A program made the translations under genes and the position numbers. Shown piece after piece: positions 45,927 to 54,242 of a stretch of 64,000 nucleotides of DNA. The stretch spans positions 5,607,501 through 5,671,500 of the forward strand of contig NZ_JAPEPX010000001.1 of assembly GCF_026339935.1 (NCBI RefSeq). Reading direction: 5' to 3'. Position 1 is the stretch's first letter. Each line of letters starts with the position of its first letter. The stretch comes from Streptomyces sp. NBC_01551 (GTDB lineage: Bacteria > Actinomycetota > Actinomycetes > Streptomycetales > Streptomycetaceae). Under the pieces are notes generated by a model. It was not told the origin of the DNA. It saw only the letters and a program-made list of their open reading frames with translations, and did no database searches.

Positions 45927-47720
45927 CTGCCGACCGTCATCCTCACCGGCCTGCCGGTCCCCGGATCACCCCTGGCGGACGGGCTGCGCTCGCTCGGCTT
46001 CGACGTCCGCTCCGCCGCCGGGCCGGAAAACGCCACGACCCCCGATGAGATCGCGGCCGCGCTGGCCGACGTACCCGCCGACCAGCGGGTTGCCGTCGTG
46101 GACAGCGCCTTCGTCGGGCACCTGCACGCGCTGCGCCTCGCGCTGACCGACCCGCGCTTCGACGCCTGCGCCGTCCCCGGCGCCTTCGCCGTCCAGCCGG
46201 GCGCCCGCGCGGCCCTGGACAAGGCCGCGGCGCTCGCGCCCGGCGGCGAGGGCCCGTACGCGGACCGGCTCGCCGCCGCGGTCGAGGACGCGGGGACCAC
46301 CGTCCAGCGCCCCGAGCTCGGCACGCTCGTCGCCACCGTCCCCGCCACCACCGCGGAGCGCGACGCGGCGGCCGCCGCCGTCGCCGCCGTGGACGACGAG
46401 GCCGTCCGGCTGCGGACCGCCGTGAAGTCCCGCGACGGGTTCTTCACCACCTTCTTCATCAGCCCGTACTCGCGCTACATCGCCCGCTGGTGCGCGCGCC
46501 GCGGCCTGACCCCGAACCAGGTCACCACCGCCTCGCTGATCACCGCGCTGATCGCCGCCGGCTGCGCCGCGACCGGCGAGCGCTGGGGCTATGTCGCGGC
46601 CGGCGTGCTGCTCCTCGTCTCCTTCGTCCTGGACTGCACCGACGGGCAGCTCGCCCGCTACTCGCTCCAGTACTCGACGCTGGGCGCCTGGCTCGACGCG
46701 ACCTTCGACCGCGCGAAGGAGTACTCCTTCTACGCGGGCCTCGCGCTCGGCGCCGCCCGGGGCGGCGACGACGTCTGGGCCCTCGCGCTCGGCTCGATGA
46801 TCCTGATGACCTGCAGGCACGTCGTGGACTTCGCCTTCAACGAGGCCAACCACGACGCCACCGCGAACACCAGCCCCACGGCCGCGCTGTCCGGACGGCT
46901 CGACAGCGTCGGCTGGACGGTCTGGGTCCGGCGGATGATCATCCTCCCGATCGGTGAGCGCTGGGCGATGATCGCGGTCCTGACCGCCTTCACCACGCCG
47001 CGGATCGTCTTCTACGCCCTGCTCGTCGGCTGCGCCTTCGGCGCGCTCTACACGACCGCCGGCCGCGTGCTGCGCTCGCTGACCCGCAAGGCGACCCGGA
47101 CCGACCGGGCAGCCCAGGCCCTCGCAGACCTCGCCGACTCCGCGGTGCTCGCCTGGCTCGGCGCCCCGCGCCCCGCCAAGCGGGCGTCCCGCGCCTCGGT
47201 GTGGCTGGCCGTCGGCGGCGCCGTGATCATGATCGGCGAGGCCCTCCGGCAGGACTTCGGGTCCCCGTGGGTGATCGCCGCGGCGGTGGGCTACGCGGGG
47301 TTCTCGGCCGCGGCGGTCGCCGCCCCGCTGAAGGGCTCCCTGGACTGGCTGATCCCGCCGGTCTTCCGGGTCGCCGAGTACGTGACCGTCCTCGTGCTCG
47401 CCGCCAAGGCGGACGTGCCCGGAGCCCTTCCCGCCGCATTCGGACTGGTCGCGGCGGTCGCCTACCATCACTACGACACGGTCTACCGCATCCGCGGTGG
47501 TTCGAGCGCCCCCCCGAACTGGCTGGTGCGGACGACCGGCGGCCACGAGGGCCGGGTCCTGCTGACCGTGGTCCTGGCGGCCGTCCTCGCCCGTGACGCG
47601 TTCCCCGCCGCTCTCACGGCCATGGCCGTGTTCGTGGCGCTCGTGGTGCTCGTGGAGAGCATCCGCTTCTGGGTCTCCTCCGGAGCACCCGCCGTACATG
47701 ACGAAGGAGAACCAGCATGA
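45927..47720 (+). CDS. CDP-alcohol phosphatidyltransferase with N-terminal extension, CTG start
   Basis: A 597-aa membrane enzyme. The catalytic motif DG-QL-AR-x8-G-x3-D-x3-D is complete (DCTDGQLARYSLQYSTLG then AWLDATFD near residues 235-260). About 170 residues precede it, beginning PTVILTGLPVPGS, with no membrane helix; it may be a degraded nucleotidyltransferase-like or regulatory domain. About ten hydrophobic helices follow. The only start that keeps this N-terminus is CTG at 45927, nine bases after AAGGAG; the first standard start is GTG at 46098. It opens a seven-gene run and ends as ATGA on the next gene. Confidence 0.78.
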   Translation: MPTVILTGLPVPGSPLADGLRSLGFDVRSAAGPENATTPDEIAAALADVPADQRVAVVDSAFVGHLHALRLALTDPRFDACAVPGAFAVQPGARAALDKAAALAPGGEGPYADRLAAAVEDAGTTVQRPELGTLVATVPATTAERDAAAAAVAAVDDEAVRLRTAVKSRDGFFTTFFISPYSRYIARWCARRGLTPNQVTTASLITALIAAGCAATGERWGYVAAGVLLLVSFVLDCTDGQLARYSLQYSTLGAWLDATFDRAKEYSFYAGLALGAARGGDDVWALALGSMILMTCRHVVDFAFNEANHDATANTSPTAALSGRLDSVGWTVWVRRMIILPIGERWAMIAVLTAFTTPRIVFYALLVGCAFGALYTTAGRVLRSLTRKATRTDRAAQALADLADSAVLAWLGAPRPAKRASRASVWLAVGGAVIMIGEALRQDFGSPWVIAAAVGYAGFSAAAVAAPLKGSLDWLIPPVFRVAEYVTVLVLAAKADVPGALPAAFGLVAAVAYHHYDTVYRIRGGSSAPPNWLVRTTGGHEGRVLLTVVLAAVLARDAFPAALTAMAVFVALVVLVESIRFWVSSGAPAVHDEGEPA

Positions 47721-48469
47721 TCGGCCTTGTCCTCGCTGCCGGTGCCGGACGCCGCCTGCGTCCCTACACCGACACCCTGCCCAAGGCCCTCGTGCCCGTC
47801 GGACCCGAGGGCCAGGAGGACAGCCTCACCGTCCTCGACCTGACCCTGGGCAACTTCGCCGAGGTCGGCCTCACCGAGGTCGCGATCGTCGTCGGCTACC
47901 GCAAGGAAGCCGTGTACGAGCGCCGGGAGGCCCTGGAGGCCAAGTACGGCGTCACGATCACGCTGATCGACAACGACAAGGCCGAGGAGTGGAACAACGC
48001 CTACTCCCTGTGGTGCGCGCGTGACGTCCTGAAGCGGGGCGTGATCCTCGCCAACGGCGACACCGTCCACCCGGTCTCCGTCGAGCGCACCCTGCTCGAC
48101 GCCCGCGGCAACGGCCAGAAGATCATCCTCGCCCTCGACACGGTCAAGCACCTGGCCGACGAGGAGATGAAGGTCATCACCGCCGACGGCCAGGGCGTGC
48201 GGAAGATCACCAAGCTGATGGACCCGGCCACCGCGACCGGCGAGTACATCGGTGTCACCCTCATCGAGCCCGAGGCCGCCGAGCAGCTGGCCGAGGCCCT
48301 GAAGACCACCTTCGAGCGCGACCCCGACCTCTACTACGAGGACGGCTACCAGCAGCTCGTCAACGACGGCTTCACGATCGACGTGGCCCCCATCGGCGAC
48401 GTCAAGTGGGTCGAGATCGACAACCACGACGACCTCGCCAAGGGCCGGACGATCGCATGCCAGTACTGA
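47717..48469 (+). CDS. sugar-/polyol-phosphate nucleotidyltransferase
   Basis: A 250-aa enzyme of the NTP_transferase family. LAAGAGRRLRPYTDTLPKALVPV near residues 6-28 is the GxGxRLxPxTxxxPK nucleotide-binding motif, ANGDTVHP holds the metal Asp, and the end is WVEIDNHDDL, typical of CTP:phosphocholine or CTP:inositol-phosphate cytidylyltransferases. Flanked by CDP-alcohol transferases, it likely makes the CDP-activated polyol. Starts 4 bp before the previous stop and overlaps the next gene by 13 bp. Confidence 0.82.
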   Translation: MIGLVLAAGAGRRLRPYTDTLPKALVPVGPEGQEDSLTVLDLTLGNFAEVGLTEVAIVVGYRKEAVYERREALEAKYGVTITLIDNDKAEEWNNAYSLWCARDVLKRGVILANGDTVHPVSVERTLLDARGNGQKIILALDTVKHLADEEMKVITADGQGVRKITKLMDPATATGEYIGVTLIEPEAAEQLAEALKTTFERDPDLYYEDGYQQLVNDGFTIDVAPIGDVKWVEIDNHDDLAKGRTIACQY

Positions 48470-49518
48470 CGCGGCTGATCCCCTCGCCGGTCGTCGTCGA
48501 CATCAGCCGCGGGGCGATGGACGACCTGGCCGGCCTCCTGGCCGACCAGCGGATCTCCGCGTCCGGCAAGCTGGCGATCGCGATCAGCGGTGGCTCCGGC
48601 GTGGCGCTGCGCGCCAAGCTGGAGCCCGTACTGCCGCACGCCGACTGGTACCCGGTCGTCGACGGCACGATCGACTCCGCCGTCAAGCTGGCCGACGACA
48701 TAAAGGGCCGCCGCTACGACGCCGTCGTGGGCCTGGGCGGCGGCAAGATCATCGACGTGGCGAAGTACGCCGCGGCGCGGGTCGGGCTGCCCATGGTGGC
48801 CGTCGCCACCAACCTCTCCCACGACGGCATCTGCTCGCCGGTGTCCATCCTGGACAACGACAACGGCCGGGGCTCCTACGGTGTCCCCACGCCGATCGCC
48901 ATGGTGATCGACCTCGACGTGATCAAGGAAGCCCCGGTGCGGTTCATCCGCGCCGGGATCGGCGACGCGATCTCCAACATCTCGGCCATCGCCGACTGGG
49001 AGCTCTCGCACCGGCTCACCGGGGAGGCCGTGGACGGCCTGGCCGCGGCCATGGCCCGCACCGCCGGCGAATCCGTGCTGCGCCACCCCGGCGGTTGCGG
49101 CGACGACGAGTTCCTCACCGTGCTCTCCGAGGCGCTCGTCCTCTCCGGCATCGCCATGTCGATCAGCGGGGACTCCCGCCCGTCGTCCGGCGCCTGCCAC
49201 GAGATCAGCCACGCCTTCGACCTGCTCTACCCGGGACGCTCCGCGCTCCACGGCGAGCAGGTCGGCATCGGCGCCGCGTTCGCCATGCACCTGCGCGGGG
49301 CCACGGAGCAGTCCGAGCTCTTCGTCCGGGTGCTGCGCGGCCACGGACTGCCCGTGCTGCCCGAGGAGATCGGGTTCAGCGTGGACGAGTTCGTCGCGGC
49401 CGTCGAGTACGCCCCCCAGACCCGTCCGGGACGTTTCACGATCCTGGAGCACCTCAACCTGTCAGCCGCCGAGATCAGGGACGCTTACTCCGACTATGCC
49501 AAGACCATCCGTAGCTGA
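48457..49518 (+). CDS. sn-glycerol-1-phosphate dehydrogenase-like protein
   Basis: A 353-aa enzyme of the iron-containing alcohol dehydrogenase superfamily, closest in pattern to glycerol-1-phosphate dehydrogenases (EgsA, AraM). VVGLGGGKIIDVAKYAA near 92 binds NAD(P), and the metal ligands are the Asp in SHDGICSP, the His in GACHEISHAFD and the His in ALHGEQVG. It would reduce dihydroxyacetone phosphate to G1P, the stereoisomer used by archaeal lipids. Substrate not proven: other polyol phosphates are possible. Overlaps the next gene by 23 bp. Confidence 0.78.
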   Translation: MPVLTRLIPSPVVVDISRGAMDDLAGLLADQRISASGKLAIAISGGSGVALRAKLEPVLPHADWYPVVDGTIDSAVKLADDIKGRRYDAVVGLGGGKIIDVAKYAAARVGLPMVAVATNLSHDGICSPVSILDNDNGRGSYGVPTPIAMVIDLDVIKEAPVRFIRAGIGDAISNISAIADWELSHRLTGEAVDGLAAAMARTAGESVLRHPGGCGDDEFLTVLSEALVLSGIAMSISGDSRPSSGACHEISHAFDLLYPGRSALHGEQVGIGAAFAMHLRGATEQSELFVRVLRGHGLPVLPEEIGFSVDEFVAAVEYAPQTRPGRFTILEHLNLSAAEIRDAYSDYAKTIRS

Positions 49519-50275
49519 ACTCCGGCCCGTCGTTCACCCGCCGGGCGTCAAGGACCGGCGCAGCGGCGAGCACTGGGGCGGGCGCCTCTACATGCGCGAG
49601 ATCTCCCTGCGCATCACCCGCGTCCTGGTGAACACCAAGGTCACGCCCAACCAGCTGACCTACGTGATGACCCTCGCCGGCGTCCTGGCCGCCCCCGCCC
49701 TGCTGATCCCGGGCATCTGGGGCGCCGTCCTCGGCGTGGTGATGGTCCAGCTGTACCTGCTGCTCGACTGCGTCGACGGCGAGGTCGCCCGCTGGAAGAA
49801 GCAGTTCTCGCTCTCCGGGGTCTACCTGGACCGGGTCGGCGCCTACCTGTGCGACGCCGCGGTGCTGGTCGGCTTCGGCCTGCGCGCCTCGGACCTGTGG
49901 GGCAGCGGGCGGATCGACTGGCTGTGGGCCTTCCTGGGCACCCTCGCGGCCCTCGGCGCGATCCTGATCAAGGCCGAGACCGACCTGGTCGGCGTCGCCC
50001 GCCACCAGACCGGCAAGCCGCCGGTCGCCGAAGCCGCCGCCGAGCCGCGCTCCTCCGGCATGGCGCTCGCCCGCCGGGCCGCCGCCGCGCTCAAGTTCCA
50101 CCGGCTCGTCCTCGGCATCGAGGCCTCGCTGCTGATCCTGCTGCTGGCCGTCCTCGACCAGGTGCGGGGCGACCTGTTCTGGTCCCGCCTCGGGGTGGCC
50201 GTACTGGCCGGCATCGCGCTGCTGCAGACGGTGCTGCACCTGGTGTCGATCCTGGCTTCGAGCAGGCTCAAGTGA
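49496..50275 (+). CDS. CDP-alcohol phosphatidyltransferase, second copy, variant active site
   Basis: A 259-aa membrane protein. D91, D94, G95, A98, R99, G108 and D112 of the D-xx-DG-xx-AR-x8-G-x3-D-x3-D motif are present, but the final Asp is Ala116 (codon 49841-49843); an Asp occurs four residues later at 120. About six helices. The N-terminal segment VTPNQLTYVMTLAGV is typical. The last Asp is thought to act in catalysis, so this may be a different subfamily or a non-catalytic partner of the first copy. Ends with a GTGA overlap. Confidence 0.8.
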   Translation: MPRPSVAELRPVVHPPGVKDRRSGEHWGGRLYMREISLRITRVLVNTKVTPNQLTYVMTLAGVLAAPALLIPGIWGAVLGVVMVQLYLLLDCVDGEVARWKKQFSLSGVYLDRVGAYLCDAAVLVGFGLRASDLWGSGRIDWLWAFLGTLAALGAILIKAETDLVGVARHQTGKPPVAEAAAEPRSSGMALARRAAAALKFHRLVLGIEASLLILLLAVLDQVRGDLFWSRLGVAVLAGIALLQTVLHLVSILASSRLK

Positions 50276-51156
50276 CGACGGCGATGCGGCTGGGCGCCGT
50301 GATCATCACCATGGGCAACCGTCCCGACGAGCTCAAGGCGCTCCTCGACTCGGTGGCCCGCCAGGAGGGCGACCCCGTCGAGGTCGTCGTCGTGGGCCAG
50401 GGCGTGCCCGTCACGGGGCTGCCCGAGGGCGTCCGCACCGTCGAGCTGCCCGAGAACCTGGGCATCCCCGGCGGCCGCAACGTCGGCATCGAGGCCTTCG
50501 GCCCCGGCGGCGCCGAGGTGGACGCCCTGCTCTTCCTGGACGACGACGGGCTGCTGGAGCGCACCGACACCGCCGAGCTGTGCCGGCAGGCCTTCGCCGA
50601 GGACCCCCGGCTCGGGATCGTCAGCTTCCGGATCGCCGATCCGGACTCGGGCGAGACCCAGCGCCGGCACGTGCCCCGGCTGCGCGCCGCCGACCCGATG
50701 CGCTCCTCCCGCGTGACCACCTTCCTGGGCGGCGCCAACGCCGTCCGCACGAAGGTGTTCGAGCAGGTCGGGGATCTGCCCGGGGACTTCTTCTACGCCC
50801 ACGAGGAGACCGATCTGGCCTGGCGGGCGCTCGACGCCGGGTGGCTGATCGACTACCGCGCGGACATGGTGCTGCTGCACCCGACCACTGCCCCGTCCCG
50901 GCACGCCGTCTATCACCGTATGGTGGCCAGGAACCGGGTGTGGCTGGCCCGCCGGAACCTGCCGGCCGTGCTGGTCCCGGTCTACCTGGGCGTCTGGCTC
51001 CTGCTGACGCTCCTGCGCCGGCCCTCGGTGCCCGCGCTGAAGGCCTGGTTCGGCGGGTTCAAGGAGGGATGGACGACTCCGTGCGGTCCCCGGCGCCCCA
51101 TGAAGTGGCGTACGGTCTGGCGGCTGACCCGGCTCGGCCGCCCGCCTGTCATCTGA
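50272..51156 (+). CDS. family 2 glycosyltransferase
   Basis: A 294-aa GT-A-fold glycosyltransferase. VIITMGNRPDELKALLDSVARQ opens it, PENLGIPGGRNVGIEAF contacts the nucleotide, and FLDDDG near 84 is the metal-binding motif. HEETDLAWRALDAGW near 178 is the acceptor-side motif. One hydrophobic C-terminal stretch (LVPVYLGVWLLLTLL) may sit in the membrane. It would add sugars to the lipid or polymer made by the neighbours. GTG overlaps the previous stop; ATG 12 bases later is possible. Confidence 0.85.
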   Translation: MTTAMRLGAVIITMGNRPDELKALLDSVARQEGDPVEVVVVGQGVPVTGLPEGVRTVELPENLGIPGGRNVGIEAFGPGGAEVDALLFLDDDGLLERTDTAELCRQAFAEDPRLGIVSFRIADPDSGETQRRHVPRLRAADPMRSSRVTTFLGGANAVRTKVFEQVGDLPGDFFYAHEETDLAWRALDAGWLIDYRADMVLLHPTTAPSRHAVYHRMVARNRVWLARRNLPAVLVPVYLGVWLLLTLLRRPSVPALKAWFGGFKEGWTTPCGPRRPMKWRTVWRLTRLGRPPVI

Positions 51157-51253
51157 CAAGCTCGAGTCTGGGAGCATGGGGCCCGATCGCGGGTCCCGTG
51201 CCCTCAGGCCCGTTCCCCTTCTGCCGCATCTTGAAGACGGAAAGTTTCAACTT

Positions 51254-52183
51254 GTGAGTGACACAACCCACGACGGCGCCCTCGCGACGAGCAAGCCGCT
51301 GTCCGAAGACGCGGGACTCAGTCCCGCGGAGCTCGCCGGGAAGTACGGCCTTTCTGTCAGCGGCGCCCGGCCCGGTCTGGGCGAGTACGTGCGGCAGCTC
51401 TGGGACCGGCGCCACTTCATCATGGCCTTCTCCCGGGCCAAGCTCGTCGCCCAGTACAGCCAGGCGAAGCTCGGGCAGATCTGGCAGGTGGCGACCCCGC
51501 TGCTGAACGCGCTGGTCTACTACCTGATCTTCGGCCTGATCCTGGACGCGGGCCGCGGCATGGAGAAGGGGGTGTACATCCCCTTCCTGGTGATGGGCAT
51601 CTTCGTCTTCACCTTCACCCAGAACTCGCTGATGGCGGGCGTGCGGGCGATCCCCGGCAACCTCGGCCTGGTGCGCGCCCTGCACTTCCCGCGGGCCTCG
51701 CTGCCGATCTCGTTCTCGATGCAGCAGCTCCAGCAGCTGCTGTACTCGATGATCGTCGTCTTCGCCGTCGCGATCGCCTTCGGGAACTACCCGAAGCTGT
51801 CCTGGCTGCTGGTCGTGCCGACGCTGGTGCTCCAGTTCGTCTTCAACACCGGTCTCGCCATGGTCTTCGCGCGGATGGGTGCCAAGACGCCCGACCTCGC
51901 GCAGCTGATGCCCTTCCTCACGCGCACGTGGATGTACGCCTCGGGCGTCATGTTCTCGATCAGCGAGATGCTGAAGGACAAGCCGGCGTGGATCGCGGAC
52001 GTGCTCCAGTGGAACCCCGCGGCGATCTACATGGACCTGGTCCGCTTCGCGCTGATCGACGACTACGGCCCGGAGAACCTCCCGCCGCACGTCTGGGCCT
52101 TCGCCGTCGGCTGGGCCGTGGTGATCGGCCTCGGCGGATTCGTGTACTTCTGGAAGGCTGAGGAGCGTTACGGCCGTGGCTGA
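51254..52183 (+). CDS. ABC-2 type polysaccharide/lipid exporter permease (Wzm/TagG-like)
   Basis: A 309-aa permease. After a charged N-terminus come six hydrophobic segments (WQVATPLLNALVYYLIFGLIL, YIPFLVMGIFVFTFTQNSL, LLYSMIVVFAVAIAF, WLLVVPTLVLQFVFNTGLAMVF, LTRTWMYASGVMFSI and AFAVGWAVVIGLGGFVYFW). NPAAIYMDLVRFALID is the conserved loop of O-antigen/teichoic acid exporters. Together with the next gene it forms an ABC exporter for a cell-envelope glycopolymer. GTG start with GGAAAG upstream. Confidence 0.87.
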   Translation: MSDTTHDGALATSKPLSEDAGLSPAELAGKYGLSVSGARPGLGEYVRQLWDRRHFIMAFSRAKLVAQYSQAKLGQIWQVATPLLNALVYYLIFGLILDAGRGMEKGVYIPFLVMGIFVFTFTQNSLMAGVRAIPGNLGLVRALHFPRASLPISFSMQQLQQLLYSMIVVFAVAIAFGNYPKLSWLLVVPTLVLQFVFNTGLAMVFARMGAKTPDLAQLMPFLTRTWMYASGVMFSISEMLKDKPAWIADVLQWNPAAIYMDLVRFALIDDYGPENLPPHVWAFAVGWAVVIGLGGFVYFWKAEERYGRG

Positions 52184-52958
52184 GATCGCAAAGAGCAAGG
52201 TCCCCACCGTCATCGCCGACGACGTCCACATCGTCTACCGCGTCAACACGGGCAGCTCCGGCAAGGGCAGCGCCACCGCGGCGCTGAGCAAGATACTCCG
52301 CCGCGGCAAGGGCGACGCCCCCGGCGTCCGCAAGGTGCACGCCGTGCGCGGCGTCAGCTTCACGGCGTACCGGGGCGAGGCCATCGGCCTGATCGGCTCC
52401 AACGGCTCCGGCAAGTCCACCCTGCTCCGTGCCATCGCGGGCCTGCTGCCCTGCGAGTCCGGCAAGGTGTACACCGACGGCCAGCCGTCGCTGCTGGGTG
52501 TCAACGCGGCGCTGATGAACGATCTGACCGGTGAGCGCAACGTGGTCCTCGGTGGTCTTGCGATGGGCATGACCCGCGAGCAGATCAAGGAGCGCTACCA
52601 GGACATCGTCGACTTCTCGGGAATCAACGAGAAGGGGGATTTCATTTCCCTGCCGATGCGCACGTACTCCTCGGGCATGGCCGCGCGGCTCCGCTTCTCC
52701 ATCGCGGCCGCCAAGGACCACGACGTCCTGATGATCGACGAGGCGCTGGCCACCGGTGACCGGAAGTTCCAGGTCCGCTCGGAGGCCCGCATCCGCGAAC
52801 TCCGCGAGAAGGCCGGCAGCGTTTTCCTGGTGAGCCACAACAACAAGTCCATCCGCGACACCTGCGACCGGGTGCTGTGGCTGGAACGCGGTGAGCTCGT
52901 CATGGACGGCCCGACCGACGAGGTCGTGCGCGCCTACGAGAAGCACACCAGCGCCTGA
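52176..52958 (+). CDS. ABC-2 exporter ATPase (Wzt/TagH-like)
   Basis: A 260-aa ATPase. Walker A is GSNGSGKST near residue 75, the signature YSSGMAARLRFSIA near 165 and Walker B VLMIDEALA follow, all as in RfbE/TagH-type exporters of polysaccharides and teichoic acids. There is no C-terminal carbohydrate-binding extension, unlike some Wzt proteins. The start overlaps the permease by 8 bp and begins the last gene of the run. Confidence 0.88.
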   Translation: MAEIAKSKVPTVIADDVHIVYRVNTGSSGKGSATAALSKILRRGKGDAPGVRKVHAVRGVSFTAYRGEAIGLIGSNGSGKSTLLRAIAGLLPCESGKVYTDGQPSLLGVNAALMNDLTGERNVVLGGLAMGMTREQIKERYQDIVDFSGINEKGDFISLPMRTYSSGMAARLRFSIAAAKDHDVLMIDEALATGDRKFQVRSEARIRELREKAGSVFLVSHNNKSIRDTCDRVLWLERGELVMDGPTDEVVRAYEKHTSA

Positions 52959-52985
52959 CCGGCCGCTTCCGGCCAAGGCCCGCGA

Positions 52986-53017
52986 AGGCCCCTGCCGCAG
53001 CCGTGCGGCAGGGGCCT
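52986..53017 (+). terminator. terminator between the envelope module and the hopanoid operon
   Basis: Perfect 14-bp arms (AGGCCCCTGCCGCA and its complement) with a GCCG loop, 27 bp after the ATPase stop. Confidence 0.88.
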
Positions 53018-53241
53018 CGGCATGCCGGTGGCGGGGCTCGCGTACGACATTCAGTAGCGGGGCGAACACCCCTTGGGGCCCCGCGGCGTTGTACAGCGTA
53101 AGCTGGAGCGGTCCTGTATCGCGGCAAGAGTGGACGATTCCCCGCAGGTGAAATGGCCTGAACCACCCCGGGGAAAGGCGGGCGGCGTGTCCGAAATAGG
53201 ATGACTTGGGTCGGCAGTGTAGAACGGGAGATGTGACGGCA

Positions 53242-53319
53242 ATGGCTACGGGAATTCTCCGGCCCCCAGGCTTTACGGCCGTCCCTACGGCAGCCCCCGC
53301 ACCGGGCGGCGGGCGGTGA
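53242..53319 (+). CDS. 25-aa leader ORF of the hopanoid operon
   Basis: ATG to TGA, beginning MATGILRPPGFTAVPTA, with GGGAG upstream (11-nt spacing). Its stop codon overlaps the GTG start of hpnC by 2 bp, so translation of hpnC is likely coupled to it. Proline- and glycine-rich; no similarity recognised. The 280 bp before it hold the operon promoter, which I cannot define. Confidence 0.5.
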   Translation: MATGILRPPGFTAVPTAAPAPGGGR

Positions 53320-54242
53320 CCCGGGAGCACGGCATCCGGCCCTCCTCACAGGCGGCCCACACACGCGCCACCCTCGACAAGGCGGCCGCGGAGAATTTCC
53401 CGGTCGCCCCCTCCTTCCTTCCCCGCGCCTGGCGCGAGGGACTCATGGCGGTCTACGGATACGCCCGCCTGGTCGATGACATCGGCGACGGCGACCTCGC
53501 CCCCGGCGGCCGCGACGCCGTCCTCCTCGGCCTCGACCCCGCCGCCGCGGACGACCGGCTCGCCATGCTCGACGCCTTCGAGGCCGACCTGCTGCGCGTC
53601 TTCGGCAGCGACGGCCCGCCCCGCCATCCCCTGCTGCTGGCCCTGCGGCCCGTGGTCCGCGACCACGGCCTGACCCCCGAGCCGTTCCTCGGGCTCATCG
53701 AGGCCAACCGCCAGGACCAGCGGGTGACCCGCTACGAGACGTACGGGGACCTCCTCGCGTACTGCGAACTGTCCGCGAACCCAGTGGGCCGGCTCGTGCT
53801 CTCCCTCACCGGGACCAGCACCCCCGAACGGATCCGCCGCTCCGACGCCGTCTGTACCGCCCTGCAGATCGCCGAGCACCTCCAGGACGTCGCCGAGGAC
53901 CTCGGCCGGGACCGGATCTACCTCCCGGGCGAGGACATGCGACGCTTCCACGTGACCGAAACCGACCTGAAAGCCCCGACCGCCGGCGCGTCCGTACGCG
54001 CCCTGGTCGCCTTCGAAGCGGAGCGCGCACGCGAACTCCTGAATGAAGGCACCCCGCTCGTGGGTAGCGTGCACGGCAGGCTCCGGCTGCTGCTCGCGGG
54101 CTTCGTGGGAGGAGGGCGCGCCGCGCTGCGCGCCGTCGGCGCCGCCGGTTTCGACGTGCTTCCCGGCCCGCCCAAGCCCACCAAGACCGGCCTGCTCCGC
54201 GAGGTGGCCGCCGTCCTGCGCACAGCGCCGAGAAAGGGGTGA
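53316..54242 (+). CDS. hpnC: hydroxysqualene synthase HpnC
   Basis: A 308-aa trans-isoprenyl diphosphate synthase-like enzyme converting presqualene diphosphate to hydroxysqualene. RLVDDIGDGD near 46-55 is the first Asp-rich motif and HLQDVAEDLGRDRIYLP near 190 the second. Its size and order, directly before hpnD, are those of the bacterial squalene route. Starts at GTG overlapping the leader ORF; ends overlapping hpnD by 4 bp. Confidence 0.92.
   Translation: MTREHGIRPSSQAAHTRATLDKAAAENFPVAPSFLPRAWREGLMAVYGYARLVDDIGDGDLAPGGRDAVLLGLDPAAADDRLAMLDAFEADLLRVFGSDGPPRHPLLLALRPVVRDHGLTPEPFLGLIEANRQDQRVTRYETYGDLLAYCELSANPVGRLVLSLTGTSTPERIRRSDAVCTALQIAEHLQDVAEDLGRDRIYLPGEDMRRFHVTETDLKAPTAGASVRALVAFEAERARELLNEGTPLVGSVHGRLRLLLAGFVGGGRAALRAVGAAGFDVLPGPPKPTKTGLLREVAAVLRTAPRKG

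Noticed and set aside
46098..47720. GTG 46098 as start of the first CDP-alcohol transferase
   Set aside because: It discards 57 codons with normal coding character that follow an ideal ribosome site.
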